Notes: a model not told the origin generated them from the sequence alone. A stretch of DNA of 64,000 nucleotides from Streptomyces fulvorobeus (GCF_013167895.1 NZ_BLWC01000001.1:3782001-3846000); one strand, 5' to 3'; positions 8,493 through 28,479 are shown, counted from the stretch's first letter. Translations and numbers: made by a program.

Positions 8493-9059
8493 ATGGCAAG
8501 GCCCGACAAGGCTGCCGCGGTAGCCGAGCTGACGGACCAGTTCCGCAGCTCGAACGCCGCCGTGCTGACCGAGTACCGGGGTCTCACCGTGGCGCAGCTC
8601 AAGACGCTGCGCCGTTCGCTCGGTGAGAACGCCCAGTACGCCGTGGTGAAGAACACGCTGACCAAGATCGCGGCCAACGAGGCCGGGATCGACACGCTGG
8701 ACGACCTGTTCTCGGGTCCGACGGCGGTTGCCTTCATCACCGGTGACCCGGTGGAGTCGGCGAAGGGTCTTCGTGACTTCGCCAAGGAGAACCCCAACCT
8801 CATCATCAAGGGCGGTGTCCTTGACGGTAAGGCGCTGTCCGCCGATGAGATCAAGAGGCTCGCGGACCTCGAGTCCCGCGAGGTTCTGCTCGCCAAGCTG
8901 GCCGGTGCCATGAAGGGCAAGCAGACGCAGACTGCGCAGCTCTTCCAGGCTCTGCCGTCGAAGTTCGTCCGCACCGCGGAAGCGCTTCGCGCCAAGAAGG
9001 CCGAGCAGGCCGAGCAGGGCGGTGCCGGTACGCCGGCTCCCGCCGAGGCTGCCGAGTAA
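8493..9059 (+). CDS. rplJ: 50S ribosomal protein L10
   Basis: A 188-residue protein that anchors the L7/L12 dimers at the stalk base. The N-terminal half has the rRNA-binding fold ([13 protein letters not shown]); the C-terminal helix that binds L7/L12 is followed by an Ala/Glu/Gln-rich tail. Ribosome binding site ggaagga at 8475. Paired with rplL as in almost all bacteria, and downstream of the probable autoregulatory leader. Confidence 0.97.
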   Translation: MARPDKAAAVAELTDQFRSSNAAVLTEYRGLTVAQLKTLRRSLGENAQYAVVKNTLTKIAANEAGIDTLDDLFSGPTAVAFITGDPVESAKGLRDFAKENPNLIIKGGVLDGKALSADEIKRLADLESREVLLAKLAGAMKGKQTQTAQLFQALPSKFVRTAEALRAKKAEQAEQGGAGTPAPAEAAE

Positions 9060-9143
9060 CCACTCGGTGGTCCAGCGGGCACCACGTACGCCCGCCGACA
9101 TATACATCCGGCACCTGCCGAATTAGTGGAAGGACCCGCCATC

Positions 9144-9527
9144 ATGGCGAAGCTCAGCCAGGAAGACCTGCTCGCCCAGTTCGAGGAGCTCACCCTCATC
9201 GAGCTCTCCGAGTTCGTTAAGGCGTTCGAGGAGAAGTTCGACGTCACCGCCGCCGCGGCCGTCGCCGTCGCCGGCCCCGCGGGCGCCGGCCCGGCCGCCG
9301 AGGCCCCGGAGGAGCAGGACGAGTTCGACGTCGTCCTCACCGCCGCCGGTGACAAGAAGATCCAGGTCATCAAGGTCGTGCGTGAGCTGACCTCGCTGGG
9401 TCTCAAGGAGGCCAAGGACCTCGTCGACGGCGCCCCGAAGCCCGTCCTCGAGAAGGTCGCCAAGGAGGCCGCTGACAAGGCTGCCGACTCCCTCAAGGCC
9501 GCCGGCGCCTCCGTCGAGGTCAAGTGA
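9144..9527 (+). CDS. rplL: 50S ribosomal protein L7/L12
   Basis: A 127-residue stalk protein. An N-terminal dimerisation helix is followed by an Ala/Gly/Pro hinge (about residues 38-58) and the C-terminal domain, with K-I-Q-V-I-K-V-V-R and [10 protein letters not shown], which recruits translation factors. The ATG at 9144 has ggaagga 10 bases upstream; an in-frame start at 9126 is less likely because family proteins begin M-A-K-L. Followed by a large hairpin before rpoB. Confidence 0.97.
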   Translation: MAKLSQEDLLAQFEELTLIELSEFVKAFEEKFDVTAAAAVAVAGPAGAGPAAEAPEEQDEFDVVLTAAGDKKIQVIKVVRELTSLGLKEAKDLVDGAPKPVLEKVAKEAADKAADSLKAAGASVEVK

Positions 9528-9584
9528 CCCTGCGAGTCATCTGACTCCCAGGACCGTCCTGCCGCGAGGCGGGACGTCACAGCG

Positions 9585-9620
9585 CGAAGGGCGATCACCC
9601 GAACGGGTGGTCGCCCTTCG
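9585..9620 (+). terminator. Hairpin after rplL
   Basis: A 16-bp stem (cgaagggcgatcaccc / gggtggtcgcccttcg, one G-U) with a gaac loop. It may end most rplJ-rplL transcripts, or act as the partial terminator/processing site common between rplL and rpoB. Confidence 0.75.
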
Positions 9621-10141
9621 GCGTACCCGTGGTGGCTCCCTTGCTCTTCCGCCGGCGACGAGTATCGTGATCTTCGCCGTGCGCCTCTCAGGGGCTGCCA
9701 GCAGGCGTTCTGGGGCGGCCGGAGGGGAACTGCGGGCCCCGGTCCCGACTGAGGGGCCTTGACGAACCGCACGCGGCGCGCAATTCTCAGGACGCGTCGT
9801 CACATCGATCCGTATCCGAGGCATGGATCGAGAGCGAAGCGGGCAGTAAAGAGGTGCGCACCCCGCGCGAGGGCTAGGCATAGGTGTTGAGAACAGCTGT
9901 TGAGAGCAACGTGGGTCTCTGAGAACCCCGACTGGACATCAGTGTGGCGTTTGGCTACACTGACCCTTTGCGCTGCCTGTTAGCTGCCTCCTGCCCGTCA
10001 CCAGGGGCATCCCCAATCTGACAATGAAGACCGATCCTCTCTGACCTGGCCGTTCATGGCTGATCAGAAACCGGCCCGGCTTTTTGTCCACTTGGAACCG
10101 GTACGCGCGTAGTGAGTCCGAGCCCTCGGAAGGACCCCCTC
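9621..10141 (+). other. Long rplL-rpoB intergenic region
   Basis: About 520 bases without a supported gene. It holds the probable rpoB promoter (9933-9961) and a leader of roughly 170 bases. Short open frames here lack ribosome binding sites and codon bias. The leader includes a small gc-rich repeat followed by ttttt (around 10072-10085), too weak to call a terminator. Confidence 0.5.
9933..9961 (+). promoter_or_regulatory. Probable rpoB promoter
   Basis: TGGACA (9933-9938), a 17-base spacer and TACACT (9956-9961) form a good vegetative promoter. Together with the hairpin after rplL it implies that rpoB-rpoC is transcribed largely independently of rplJ-rplL. Confidence 0.55.
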
Positions 10142-13627
<3,486 letters not shown>

Positions 13628-13748
13628 CGGGCCTGGCCGGGGCCTCCTCGTGAGGCCCCGGTCGCCCCGGACCGTTCAGACCATGCTGAAGCGCCCCATC
13701 GTCTCGCTGACGCGAGGGGCTCGACCCTGAAAGAGGGATTGACGACAA

Positions 13749-17648
<3,900 letters not shown>

Positions 17649-17668
17649 GCGTCCCGTTCGACGACCGG

Positions 17669-17703
17669 AGGGCGGTCACCCCGTTGCGGGGTGGCCGCCC
17701 TTT
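17669..17703 (+). terminator. Terminator of rpoBC
   Basis: The 14-bp stem agggcggtcacccc / ggggtggccgccct (one G-U) with loop gttgc, then ttt. It closes the rpoB-rpoC unit 20 bases after rpoC. Confidence 0.85.
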
Positions 17704-17879
17704 GGCGTATCCGACGCCGGCGAGCTGCGGCGTACCGTCGTGACGGCCCTCCGCCGGTGCTCTGCGCGATCGCGACGGGGTTCCCTGCCGGACGGGGTCC
17801 CCGGGAGCGGGGGAGCGCTGCTGCGCTGCTCGTACGGGACTGGCCGGAAGCGGGTCCGTGGTGGTGGGCGGCATTTGTT

Positions 17880-17908
17880 TTGACCGGAGTCCGTGAGGTA
17901 GGTACGCT
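17880..17908 (+). promoter_or_regulatory. Probable str operon (rpsL) promoter
   Basis: TTGACC (17880-17885), a 17-base spacer and TACGCT (17903-17908): an excellent match to the Streptomyces vegetative consensus. It would give a leader of about 185 bases before rpsL. Confidence 0.65.
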
Positions 17909-18029
17909 CAAGCCTTGTGCCTGGGGTGTGCCTGGGCTCGGGTGCGTGTCCTCAACCGCATGGCGAGTCCGTAAGTGGCCACCGCAATCAGCGCTTCTCC
18001 TGTCCTAGGGCAGGGGCGCGCAGTATTCG

Positions 18030-18057
18030 ACACACCCGACCGCGTGGGTCGGTGTGT
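18030..18057 (+). promoter_or_regulatory. Leader hairpin before rpsL, shared with the S10 leader
   Basis: The stem ccgacc / ggtcgg around loop gcgtg is extended by acacac/gtgtgt. The core 18030-18052 differs by one base from 23073-23095 in the rpsJ leader. Located 45-72 bases before the rpsL start; a regulatory role is inferred from this duplication. Confidence 0.5.
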
Positions 18058-18101
18058 TCCAGGTTAGTTTCAACGAACGGCACACAGAAACCGGAGAAGT
18101 A

Positions 18102-18473
18102 GTGCCTACGATCCAGCAGCTGGTCCGGAAGGGCCGGCAGGACAAGGTCGAGAAGAACAAGACGCCCGCGCTCGAGGGTTCGCCCCAGCGTCGTGGCGTC
18201 TGCACGCGTGTGTTCACGACCACCCCGAAGAAGCCGAACTCGGCGCTCCGTAAGGTCGCGCGCGTGCGTCTGACCTCCGGTATCGAGGTCACGGCCTACA
18301 TCCCGGGTGAGGGACACAACCTGCAGGAGCACTCCATCGTGCTCGTGCGTGGTGGCCGTGTGAAGGACCTGCCGGGTGTTCGCTACAAGATCATCCGCGG
18401 CTCGCTCGACACCCAGGGTGTCAAGAACCGCAAGCAGGCCCGAAGCCGCTACGGCGCCAAGAAGGAGAAGTAA
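18102..18473 (+). CDS. rpsL: 30S ribosomal protein S12
   Basis: A 123-residue decoding-centre protein. The GTG at 18102 follows ggagaag. Lys43 (in T-P-K-K-P-N-S) and Lys88 (in G-R-V-K-D-L-P) are the wild-type residues, so this allele predicts streptomycin sensitivity, with no sign of the K88E/R-type mutations that also raise antibiotic production in Streptomyces. First gene of the str operon; rpsG follows after two bases. Confidence 0.98.
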   Translation: MPTIQQLVRKGRQDKVEKNKTPALEGSPQRRGVCTRVFTTTPKKPNSALRKVARVRLTSGIEVTAYIPGEGHNLQEHSIVLVRGGRVKDLPGVRYKIIRGSLDTQGVKNRKQARSRYGAKKEK

Positions 18474-18475
18474 GA

Positions 18476-18946
18476 ATGCCTCGTAAGGGCCCCGCCCCGA
18501 AGCGCCCGGTCATCATCGACCCGGTCTACAGCTCTCCTCTTGTCACCTCGCTGATCAACAAGATCCTCCTCGACGGCAAGCGTTCCACCGCCGAGCGGAT
18601 CGTGTACGGCGCCATGGAAGGTCTTCGCGAGAAGACCGGCGCCGACCCGGTCATCACGCTGAAGCGCGCGCTTGAGAACGTCAAGCCCTCGCTCGAGGTC
18701 AAGTCCCGCCGTGTCGGTGGCGCCACCTACCAGGTGCCGATCGAGGTCAAGCCCGGTCGCGCCGCCACCCTCTCGCTGCGCTGGATCGTGGGTTACTCCC
18801 GCGCCCGTCGTGAGAAGACCATGACCGAGCGCCTCATGAACGAGCTGCTCGACGCCTCCAACGGTCTTGGCGCTGCCGTCAAGAAGCGCGAGGACACCCA
18901 CAAGATGGCCGAGTCGAACAAGGCCTTCGCGCACTACCGCTGGTAG
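18476..18946 (+). CDS. rpsG: 30S ribosomal protein S7
   Basis: A 156-residue primary 16S rRNA-binding protein that organises the 30S head. It begins M-P-R-K-G-P-A-P and contains the family segments [12 protein letters not shown] and M-N-E-L-L-D-A, with the C-terminal H-Y-R-W. Start two bases after the rpsL stop, with the Shine-Dalgarno inside the end of rpsL (aaggaga). Confidence 0.98.
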   Translation: MPRKGPAPKRPVIIDPVYSSPLVTSLINKILLDGKRSTAERIVYGAMEGLREKTGADPVITLKRALENVKPSLEVKSRRVGGATYQVPIEVKPGRAATLSLRWIVGYSRARREKTMTERLMNELLDASNGLGAAVKKREDTHKMAESNKAFAHYRW

Positions 18947-18984
18947 TCGCTTACCCCATCGAGACCGAGAGAAGATTGAGCCTT

Positions 18985-21114
<2,130 letters not shown>

Positions 21115-21149
21115 CTCCCCCGAGTTGACGCTTTAGGCTTATCACCGGA

Positions 21150-21202
21150 GCCCGGCAGGGCATTCGACGCGACGCGGGAGCGGCGTGGTGAATGCCCCGG
21201 GC
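21150..21202 (+). promoter_or_regulatory. Imperfect hairpin in the fusA-tuf spacer
   Basis: gggcattc (21158-21165) pairs with gaatgccc (21190-21197), extended by gcccg/cgggc (21150-21154 with 21198-21202) across a small bulge. It lies 70 bases before tuf and could be a processing site, partial terminator or translational control element. Confidence 0.4.
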
Positions 21203-21272
21203 CCCGGCATCCCAGCAAAGATCACCTGGCGCCGATGAAGCAAGGCGTACAGAACCACTCAGGAGGACCCCA

Positions 21273-22466
<1,194 letters not shown>

Positions 22467-22508
22467 TCACCTGACGGTCTGACCTGGTTGCTCCGCACAG
22501 AGCACCGA

Positions 22509-22552
22509 GAAGGGCCCCGGCCCGCCGCGCGCGCGGTGGACCGGGGCCCTTC
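22509..22552 (+). terminator. Terminator of the str operon
   Basis: A 12-bp perfect stem (gaagggccccgg / ccggggcccttc) 42 bases after the tuf stop, enclosing a GC-rich loop that can itself pair; followed by tctgc. Confidence 0.85.
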
Positions 22553-22767
22553 TGCGTGCCCGGGCCGCCCGGGGCTCCGGCGCCCGGGTGCTGACCGACG
22601 CGCCGGGTACCGCTCGCCACGGGTTGAAGCGGCCGAGGCCGGGAAGGGGCGCGTACGCCCGCTGGGGTCCCTGATGGCGCCAGGAGGGGTACGCACCCGC
22701 CGGCGGGGAGAGGGGTTCTCCGGCCGGGTGAGGCGGACGCGCACTGGCCCCCGGACCGTGGACGCGT

Positions 22768-22795
22768 TTGAGCATCCGACCACGGGGGGTAAGAT
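22768..22795 (+). promoter_or_regulatory. Probable S10 operon promoter
   Basis: TTGAGC (22768-22773), a 16-base spacer and TAAGAT (22790-22795), in the middle of the tuf-rpsJ spacer. A second, weaker candidate is the ttggcc/cacact pair around 22807-22837. Confidence 0.5.
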
Positions 22796-23072
22796 CCTCC
22801 GCCCGATTGGCCAGGCTCATGCCCCGTATGGCACACTGACCAGGTTGCTCGGTTGAGTGTCAATGTTGCGCGCCTCCCGCCGGGAGGACCGGAAGCGAGT
22901 CCCACGGTACTCGTCGACCCCATGCGGGTCGGACGTACGGGAATCTTTCGGGAAGTTCAGCAGGGCGCCGGCCAGGCACCCGGTGGGTGTTCCGCCCCCG
23001 GTTCGCGAGGTCTGTGGGCCCGCACCCCCTTGGTTGGGATCTCCTTCGGGAGATTTTCGTAGAGGGAATGCG

Positions 23073-23095
23073 ACACGCCCGACCGCGTGGGTCGG
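23073..23095 (+). promoter_or_regulatory. Leader hairpin before rpsJ, shared with the str leader
   Basis: The stem ccgacc / ggtcgg around loop gcgtg, within a 23-base block that differs at one position from the rpsL leader block (18030-18052). It ends 63 bases before rpsJ; the rpsL copy ends 49 bases before its gene. Confidence 0.5.
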
Positions 23096-23158
23096 AGACG
23101 GAGTTACGAGAACCCCCGGGTTCCAGAGCGTTACTGAGAGACAGGACTACTAGTAGCC

Positions 23159-23467
23159 ATGGCGGGACAGAAGATCCGCATCCGGCTCAAGGCCTACGAC
23201 CACGAGGTCATCGACTCCTCGGCGAAGAAGATCGTCGAGACGGTGACCCGCACTGGTGCGTCGGTCGCAGGCCCGGTGCCGCTGCCCACTGAGAAGAACG
23301 TGTACTGCGTCATCAAGTCGCCGCACAAGTACAAGGACTCGCGCGAGCACTTCGAGATGCGCACGCACAAGCGCCTCATCGACATCCTCGACCCCACGCC
23401 GAAGACGGTTGACTCGCTCATGCGCCTCGACCTGCCGGCGGGCGTCGACATCGAGATCAAGCTCTGA
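23159..23467 (+). CDS. rpsJ: 30S ribosomal protein S10
   Basis: A 102-residue 30S head protein that also partners NusB in antitermination complexes. It begins [11 protein letters not shown] and contains the family motif around [19 protein letters not shown]. First gene of the S10 cluster; rplC starts 14 bases after its stop. Confidence 0.98.
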   Translation: MAGQKIRIRLKAYDHEVIDSSAKKIVETVTRTGASVAGPVPLPTEKNVYCVIKSPHKYKDSREHFEMRTHKRLIDILDPTPKTVDSLMRLDLPAGVDIEIKL

Positions 23468-23480
23468 GGTGACGCGCGAG

Positions 23481-24125
23481 ATGGCAAAGAACATTAAGGG
23501 CGTCCTGGGCGAGAAGCTCGGCATGACCCAGGTCTGGGACGAGAACAACCGGGTTGTCCCGGTTACCGTCGTCAAGGCCGGGCCCTGCGTCGTGACCCAG
23601 GTCCGCACCAACGACCGCGACGGCTACGAGTCGGTCCAGATCGCCTTCGGCGAGATCGACCCGCGCAAGGTGAACAAGCCCCTCAAGGGCCACTTCGCCA
23701 AGGCCGACGTGACCCCGCGCCGCCACCTGGTGGAGCTCCGCACCCCTGACGCCAGCGAGTACACGCTGGGCCAGGAGGTCACTGCCGAGGTGTTCGAGTC
23801 CGGCGTCAAGGTCGACGTCACGGGCAAGAGCAAGGGCAAGGGCTTCGCCGGTGTCATGAAGCGTCACAACTTCAAGGGCCTCGGCGCCGGTCACGGCGTC
23901 CAGCGCAAGCACCGTTCCCCCGGTTCGATCGGTGGCTGCGCCACCCCTGGGCGTGTCTTCAAGGGCATGCGCATGGCCGGCCGGATGGGCAACGAGCGCG
24001 TCACCACCCAGAACCTGACCATCCACGCGGTTGACGCGGAGAAGGGTCTGCTGCTCATCAAGGGCGCGGTCCCCGGTCCGAACGGCGGCCTCGTCCTGGT
24101 CCGTACCGCGGCCAAGGGGGCTTGA
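23481..24125 (+). CDS. rplC: 50S ribosomal protein L3
   Basis: A 214-residue early-assembly 23S rRNA protein. The signature F-K-G-L-G-A-G-H-G and the central loop near the peptidyl transferase centre ([15 protein letters not shown]) are present. The ATG at 23481 gives the family start [10 protein letters not shown]. Four bases separate it from rplD. Confidence 0.97.
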   Translation: MAKNIKGVLGEKLGMTQVWDENNRVVPVTVVKAGPCVVTQVRTNDRDGYESVQIAFGEIDPRKVNKPLKGHFAKADVTPRRHLVELRTPDASEYTLGQEVTAEVFESGVKVDVTGKSKGKGFAGVMKRHNFKGLGAGHGVQRKHRSPGSIGGCATPGRVFKGMRMAGRMGNERVTTQNLTIHAVDAEKGLLLIKGAVPGPNGGLVLVRTAAKGA

Positions 24126-24129
24126 GGTA

Positions 24130-24780
24130 ATGAGCACCATTGACATCCTTTCGCCGGCAGGCGACAAGGCCGGTACCGTCGAGCTCCCCGCGGAGATCTT
24201 CGACGCGAAGACCAGCATCCCGCTGATCCACCAGGTCGTTGTCGCACAGCTGGCAGCTGCCCGTCAGGGCACGCACTCGACCAAGCGCCGCGGTGAAGTC
24301 CGTGGTGGTGGGCGCAAGCCCTACCGCCAGAAGGGCACCGGCCGCGCCCGCCAGGGTTCGACCCGCGCGCCGCAGTTCGCGGGCGGTGGTGTCGTTCACG
24401 GCCCCAAGCCGCGCGACTACTCGCAGCGCACCCCGAAGAAGATGAAGGCCGCCGCTCTCCGCGGTGCCCTCTCCGACCGGGCGCGCCACTCCCGTATCCA
24501 CGTCATCACCGGCGTGGTCGAGGGTGGAGTCTCCACGAAGGCCGCCAAGACGCTGTTCGGCAAGATCTCGGAGCGCAGCAACCTGCTCCTGGTCGTCGAC
24601 CGCGCCGACGAGGCCGCGTGGCTCTCCGCACGCAACCTGCCCCAGGTGCACATCCTGGAGCCGGGCCAGCTGAACACGTATGACGTGATCGTCTCTGACG
24701 ACGTGGTCTTCACCCAGGCCGCTTTCGAGTCCTTCGTGTCTGGCCCCCAGACCGCTGAGACCGAAGGGAGCGACGCCTGA
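24130..24780 (+). CDS. rplD: 50S ribosomal protein L4
   Basis: A 216-residue protein whose long loop reaches the exit tunnel near the macrolide site ([15 protein letters not shown], about residues 63-77). In E. coli it represses the S10 operon; that role is not established here. The ATG at 24130 follows gaggt. Its stop overlaps the rplW start by one base. Confidence 0.97.
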   Translation: MSTIDILSPAGDKAGTVELPAEIFDAKTSIPLIHQVVVAQLAAARQGTHSTKRRGEVRGGGRKPYRQKGTGRARQGSTRAPQFAGGGVVHGPKPRDYSQRTPKKMKAAALRGALSDRARHSRIHVITGVVEGGVSTKAAKTLFGKISERSNLLLVVDRADEAAWLSARNLPQVHILEPGQLNTYDVIVSDDVVFTQAAFESFVSGPQTAETEGSDA

Positions 24781-25118
24781 TGAGCGAGGCGACCGTCACC
24801 AGCTCGACCATCACGAGCAAGACCTACTCGGACCCGCGTGACGTTCTCGTCAAGCCGGTTGTCTCCGAGAAGAGCTATGCGCTGCTCGACGAGAACAAGT
24901 ACACGTTCATCGTCGCGCCCGGCTCCAACAAGACCCAGATCAAGCAGGCCGTGGAAGCGGTCTTCTCGGTCAAGGTCACCGGGGTCAACACGATCAACCG
25001 GCAGGGGAAGCGCAAGCGGACCAAGACCGGCTTCGGCAAGCGCTCTGACACCAAGCGCGCCATCGTGACCCTTGCCGAGGGCGACCGTATCGACATCTTC
25101 GGCGGTCCGACCGCCTGA
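24780..25118 (+). CDS. rplW: 50S ribosomal protein L23
   Basis: A 112-residue exit-tunnel protein and docking site for trigger factor and SRP. The conserved core starts at [15 protein letters not shown] and includes Y-T-F-I-V and V-N-T-I-N-R-Q-G-K. The first 18 residues form a variable Ser/Thr-rich extension. The ATG overlaps the rplD stop (tgatg), implying coupled translation. Confidence 0.96.
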   Translation: MSEATVTSSTITSKTYSDPRDVLVKPVVSEKSYALLDENKYTFIVAPGSNKTQIKQAVEAVFSVKVTGVNTINRQGKRKRTKTGFGKRSDTKRAIVTLAEGDRIDIFGGPTA

Positions 25119-25158
25119 CGGCGGTCTGGATCGTCCGGAATCGGACGAGGACTGAGAA

Positions 25159-25995
25159 ATGGGAATCCGCAAGTACAAGCCGACGACCCCGGGCCGTCGT
25201 GGCTCCAGCGTCGCCGACTTTGTCGAGATCACGCGGTCCACGCCGGAGAAGTCGCTGGTCCGCCCCCTGCACAGCAAGGGCGGCCGTAACAACGCCGGTC
25301 GGATCACCGTTCGCCACCAGGGTGGCGGACACAAGCGCGCCTACCGCGTGATCGACTTCCGTCGTCACGACAAGGACGGCGTGCCGGCCAAGGTCGCGCA
25401 CATCGAGTACGACCCGAACCGCACCGCGCGCATCGCGCTGCTGCACTACGCGGACGGCGAGAAGCGTTACATCGTCGCCCCGCGTGGCCTGTCGCAGGGT
25501 GACCGTGTCGAGAACGGTCCGGCCGCAGACATCAAGCCGGGCAACAACCTGGCGCTGCGCAACATCCCGGTGGGTACGACCATCCACGCCATCGAGCTGC
25601 GGCCCGGCGGCGGCGCGAAGTTCGCCCGTTCCGCGGGTACTTCCGTGCAGCTGCTGGCGAAGGAGGGCACCATGGCCCACCTTCGTATGCCGTCCGGAGA
25701 GATCCGGCTGGTCGACGCCCGCTGCCGCGCCACCATCGGTGAGGTCGGCAACGCCGAGCAGTCGAACATCAACTGGGGCAAGGCCGGCCGTATGCGCTGG
25801 AAGGGCATTCGCCCGACCGTCCGCGGTGTTGCGATGAACCCGGTTGACCACCCGCACGGTGGTGGTGAAGGCAAGACCTCCGGTGGACGTCACCCGGTCT
25901 CGCCGTGGGGTCAGAAGGAGGGTCGTACTCGCTCGCCGAAGAAGGCATCGAGCAAGTACATCGTCCGCCGCCGCAAGACGAACAAGAAGCGCTAG
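25159..25995 (+). CDS. rplB: 50S ribosomal protein L2
   Basis: A 278-residue core 23S rRNA protein needed for peptidyl transferase activity and subunit joining. The C-terminal signature [13 protein letters not shown], with the conserved His, is near residues 224-236. Full normal length; the ribosome binding site gaggactga precedes the ATG. Confidence 0.98.
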   Translation: MGIRKYKPTTPGRRGSSVADFVEITRSTPEKSLVRPLHSKGGRNNAGRITVRHQGGGHKRAYRVIDFRRHDKDGVPAKVAHIEYDPNRTARIALLHYADGEKRYIVAPRGLSQGDRVENGPAADIKPGNNLALRNIPVGTTIHAIELRPGGGAKFARSAGTSVQLLAKEGTMAHLRMPSGEIRLVDARCRATIGEVGNAEQSNINWGKAGRMRWKGIRPTVRGVAMNPVDHPHGGGEGKTSGGRHPVSPWGQKEGRTRSPKKASSKYIVRRRKTNKKR

Positions 25996-26007
25996 GAGCG
26001 GGTTTAG

Positions 26008-26289
26008 ATGCCGCGCAGTCTCAAGAAGGGGCCCTTCGTCGACGGCCACCTCATCAAGAAGGTGGACGTACAGAACGAAGCTGGCACCAAGAACGTCATC
26101 AAGACCTGGTCCCGTCGCTCGATGATCGTCCCGGCAATGCTGGGCCACACCATCGCGGTGCACAACGGCAAGATCCATGTCCCGGTGTTCGTCACCGAGT
26201 CGATGGTCGGCCACAAGCTCGGCGAGTTCTCGCCGACTCGCACCTTCCGCGGCCACGTCAAGGACGACCGGAAGTCGAAGCGCCGCTAA
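26008..26289 (+). CDS. rpsS: 30S ribosomal protein S19
   Basis: A 93-residue 30S head protein that contacts S13 and the large subunit. It begins [12 protein letters not shown] and contains the family signature [10 protein letters not shown] and K-L-G-E-F-S-P-T-R. Twelve bases after rplB. Confidence 0.98.
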   Translation: MPRSLKKGPFVDGHLIKKVDVQNEAGTKNVIKTWSRRSMIVPAMLGHTIAVHNGKIHVPVFVTESMVGHKLGEFSPTRTFRGHVKDDRKSKRR

Positions 26290-26329
26290 CGCGGGGTGAC
26301 TGACTATGACTTACACCGAAGGGACAACC

Positions 26330-26677
26330 ATGGAAGCCAGGGCCCAGGCGCGGTACATCCGCGTCACGCCCATGAAGGCCCGCCGAGTGGTGGACCTCAT
26401 CCGTGGCATGGATGCCACGGAGGCTCAGGCGGTCCTGCGTTTCGCCGCGCAGGCCGCGAGCGTGCCGGTCGGCAAGGTGCTCGACAGCGCCATTGCCAAC
26501 GCCGCGCACAACTACGACCACCCCGACGCGTCCTCGCTGGTCATCAGCGAGGCTTACGTGGACGAGGGTCCGACCCTGAAGCGGTTCCGTCCGCGTGCTC
26601 AGGGCCGTGCCTACCGGATCCGTAAGCGGACCAGCCACATCACCGTGGTCGTCAGCAGCAAGGAAGGAACCCGGTAA
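26330..26677 (+). CDS. rplV: 50S ribosomal protein L22
   Basis: A 115-residue protein with a long hairpin that lines the exit tunnel next to L4. The ATG at 26330 ([11 protein letters not shown]) follows gaaggga; an in-frame ATG at 26306 lacks a site. The C-terminal [17 protein letters not shown] loop is intact, with no macrolide-resistance-type insertion. The stop overlaps the rpsC start. Confidence 0.97.
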   Translation: MEARAQARYIRVTPMKARRVVDLIRGMDATEAQAVLRFAAQAASVPVGKVLDSAIANAAHNYDHPDASSLVISEAYVDEGPTLKRFRPRAQGRAYRIRKRTSHITVVVSSKEGTR

Positions 26678-27522
26678 TGGGCCAGAAGGTCAACCCGCAT
26701 GGGTTCCGGCTCGGCATCACCACGGACTTCAAGTCCCGTTGGTACGCCGACAAGCTGTACGCGGACTACGTCAAGGAAGACGTCGCCATTCGTCGCATGA
26801 TGACGAAGGGCATGGAGCGCGCAGGTATCTCGAAGGTTGAGATCGAGCGCACCCGCGACCGCGTCCGTGTAGACATCCACACCGCCCGCCCGGGCATCGT
26901 CATCGGCCGCCGTGGCGCCGAGGCCGATCGCATCCGCGGCGAGCTGGAGAAGCTGACCGGCAAGCAGGTCCAGCTGAACATCCTCGAGGTCAAGAACCCC
27001 GAGGTGGACGCTCAGCTGGTGGCCCAGGCCGTCGCCGAGCAGCTCTCCTCCCGCGTCTCCTTCCGTCGTGCCATGCGTAAGAGCATGCAGAGCACGATGA
27101 AGGCCGGCGCCAAGGGCATCAAGATCCAGTGCGGCGGCCGCCTCGGCGGCGCCGAGATGTCCCGGTCGGAGTTCTACCGCGAGGGCCGTGTGCCGCTGCA
27201 CACGCTGCGCGCGAACGTCGACTACGGCTTCTTCGAGGCCAAGACGACCTTCGGCCGTATCGGCGTGAAGGTCTGGATCTACAAGGGCGACGTCAAGAAC
27301 ATCGCCGAGGTCCGCGCCGAGAACGCCGCGGCCCGTGCGGGTAACCGCCCGGCCCGTGGTGGCGGCAACGACCGTCCGGCGGGTGCCCGTGGTGGCGCCC
27401 GTGGTGGCGAGCGTGGCGGCCGCGGCCGCAAGCCGCAGCAGTCCGCGCCGGCAGCCGAGGCCCCCAAGGCCGACGCTCCCGTCGCCGCTGCTCCGGCTGA
27501 GAGCACCGGAACGGAGGCCTGA
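26677..27522 (+). CDS. rpsC: 30S ribosomal protein S3
   Basis: A 281-residue mRNA-entry protein. The type II KH domain lies around [11 protein letters not shown] (residues 70-80), and the S3 C-terminal domain ends near residue 215 (V-W-I-Y-K-G). A tail of about 65 residues follows, first Arg/Gly-rich (repeated G-A-R-G-G) and then Ala/Pro-rich; it is much longer than in E. coli S3 (233 residues) but typical of actinobacteria. Overlaps rplV by one base (taatg). Confidence 0.97.
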   Translation: MGQKVNPHGFRLGITTDFKSRWYADKLYADYVKEDVAIRRMMTKGMERAGISKVEIERTRDRVRVDIHTARPGIVIGRRGAEADRIRGELEKLTGKQVQLNILEVKNPEVDAQLVAQAVAEQLSSRVSFRRAMRKSMQSTMKAGAKGIKIQCGGRLGGAEMSRSEFYREGRVPLHTLRANVDYGFFEAKTTFGRIGVKVWIYKGDVKNIAEVRAENAAARAGNRPARGGGNDRPAGARGGARGGERGGRGRKPQQSAPAAEAPKADAPVAAAPAESTGTEA

Positions 27523-27527
27523 CCGAA

Positions 27528-27947
27528 ATGCTGATCCCCCGTAGGGTCAAGCACCGCAAGCAGCACCACCCGAAGCGCAGCGGTATGTCCAAGGGTGGCA
27601 CGCAGGTTGCGTTCGGCGAGTACGGCATCCAGGCGCTGTCCCCGGCGTACGTGACGAACCGCCAGATCGAGGCCGCTCGTATCGCGATGACCCGCCACAT
27701 CAAGCGTGGCGGAAAGGTCTGGATCAACATCTATCCGGACCGTCCCCTGACGAAGAAGCCTGCCGAGACCCGCATGGGTTCCGGTAAGGGTTCTCCCGAG
27801 TGGTGGATCGCGAACGTCAAGCCCGGTCGGGTGATGTTCGAGCTGTCCTACCCGAACGAGAAGATTGCTCGTGAGGCGCTTACCCGCGCTGCTCACAAGC
27901 TTCCGATGAAGTGCCGGATCGTTCGGCGCGAGGCAGGTGAGTCGTGA
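27528..27947 (+). CDS. rplP: 50S ribosomal protein L16
   Basis: A 139-residue protein near the A site. Family segments seen: [13 protein letters not shown], the signature [13 protein letters not shown], and [12 protein letters not shown]. Five bases after rpsC; its tga overlaps the rpmC ATG. Confidence 0.98.
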   Translation: MLIPRRVKHRKQHHPKRSGMSKGGTQVAFGEYGIQALSPAYVTNRQIEAARIAMTRHIKRGGKVWINIYPDRPLTKKPAETRMGSGKGSPEWWIANVKPGRVMFELSYPNEKIAREALTRAAHKLPMKCRIVRREAGES

Positions 27948-28171
27948 TGTCGGCCGGTACCAAGGCGTCCGAGCTGCGCGAGCTGGGCGACGAGGAGCTG
28001 CTCAACAAGCTCCGCGAAGCCAAGGAAGAGCTGTTCAACCTCCGCTTCCAGGCGGCGACGGGCCAGCTCGAGAACCACGGTCGGCTCAAGTCCGTCCGTA
28101 AGGACATCGCCCGGATCTACACCCTGATGCGTGAGCGCGAGCTGGGCATCGAGACGGTGGAGAGCGCCTGA
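27947..28171 (+). CDS. rpmC: 50S ribosomal protein L29
   Basis: A 74-residue helical hairpin protein near the tunnel exit. It contains [10 protein letters not shown] and the signature [13 protein letters not shown]. The ATG at 27947 overlaps the rplP stop; a GTG three bases earlier is also in frame. Its stop overlaps the rpsQ start. Confidence 0.96.
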   Translation: MSAGTKASELRELGDEELLNKLREAKEELFNLRFQAATGQLENHGRLKSVRKDIARIYTLMRERELGIETVESA

Positions 28172-28455
28172 TGAGCGAGAAGAATGTGACTGAGACGACT
28201 GAGCAGCGCGGTTTCCGCAAGACCCGTGAGGGTCTCGTCGTCAGCGACAAGATGGACAAGACCGTCGTCGTCGCTGTCGAGGACCGCGTCAAGCACGCCC
28301 TGTACGGCAAGGTCATCCGCCGTACCAACAAGCTCAAGGCCCACGACGAGCAGAACACTGCCGGCGTCGGCGACCGTGTTGTCATCATGGAGACGCGGCC
28401 GCTGTCCGCGTCGAAGCGCTGGCGCATCGTCGAGATCCTCGAGAAGGCCAAGTAA
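28171..28455 (+). CDS. rpsQ: 30S ribosomal protein S17
   Basis: A 94-residue OB-fold 16S rRNA-binding protein. It has the D-K-M-D-K-T-V-V-V segment and the signature [13 protein letters not shown]. The short acidic N-terminal extension before R-G-F-R-K-T is usual in Streptomyces. Last gene of the S10 half; a perfect hairpin follows before rplN. Confidence 0.97.
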   Translation: MSEKNVTETTEQRGFRKTREGLVVSDKMDKTVVVAVEDRVKHALYGKVIRRTNKLKAHDEQNTAGVGDRVVIMETRPLSASKRWRIVEILEKAK

Positions 28456-28457
28456 TC

Positions 28458-28479
28458 CCTGAGGGGGTCTCCCCTCAGG
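28458..28479 (+). terminator. Perfect hairpin between rpsQ and rplN
   Basis: cctgagggg / cccctcagg, nine perfect base pairs around gtct, starts three bases after the rpsQ stop. A second imperfect stem (ggggtccgctccg with cggagtggcccc, 28500-28529) follows. No T tract. Probably a partial terminator or processing point between the S10 and spc gene groups. Confidence 0.5.

Larger units (their letters stand above)
17704..18101 (+). other. rpoC-rpsL intergenic region
   Basis: About 400 bases. The first 175 show no feature I can support. Then come a strong promoter (17880-17908) and a leader of roughly 185 bases that carries the hairpin motif at 18030-18057. A long open frame on the plus strand here (about 105 codons) lacks a ribosome binding site and looks like GC-rich noise. 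Confidence 0.5.
22553..23158 (+). other. tuf-rpsJ intergenic region
   Basis: About 600 bases. The first 210 hold nothing I can support. A probable promoter lies at 22768-22795 and the leader hairpin shared with rpsL at 23073-23095, giving a leader of roughly 355 bases. Open frames here (for example the 122-codon one from 22488) lack a ribosome binding site and overlap the tuf terminator. Confidence 0.5.

Noticed and set aside
9537..9881. 114-codon minus-strand frame after rplL
   Set aside because: Spans the rplL terminator hairpin; no start signal and Arg/Pro-rich noise.
17691..18008. 105-codon open frame in the rpoC-rpsL spacer
   Set aside because: Starts inside the rpoBC terminator and overlaps the rpsL promoter; no coding signal beyond GC content.
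22488..22856. 122-codon open frame in the tuf-rpsJ spacer
   Set aside because: Overlaps the tuf terminator, has no ribosome binding site and no protein-like hydrophobic core.
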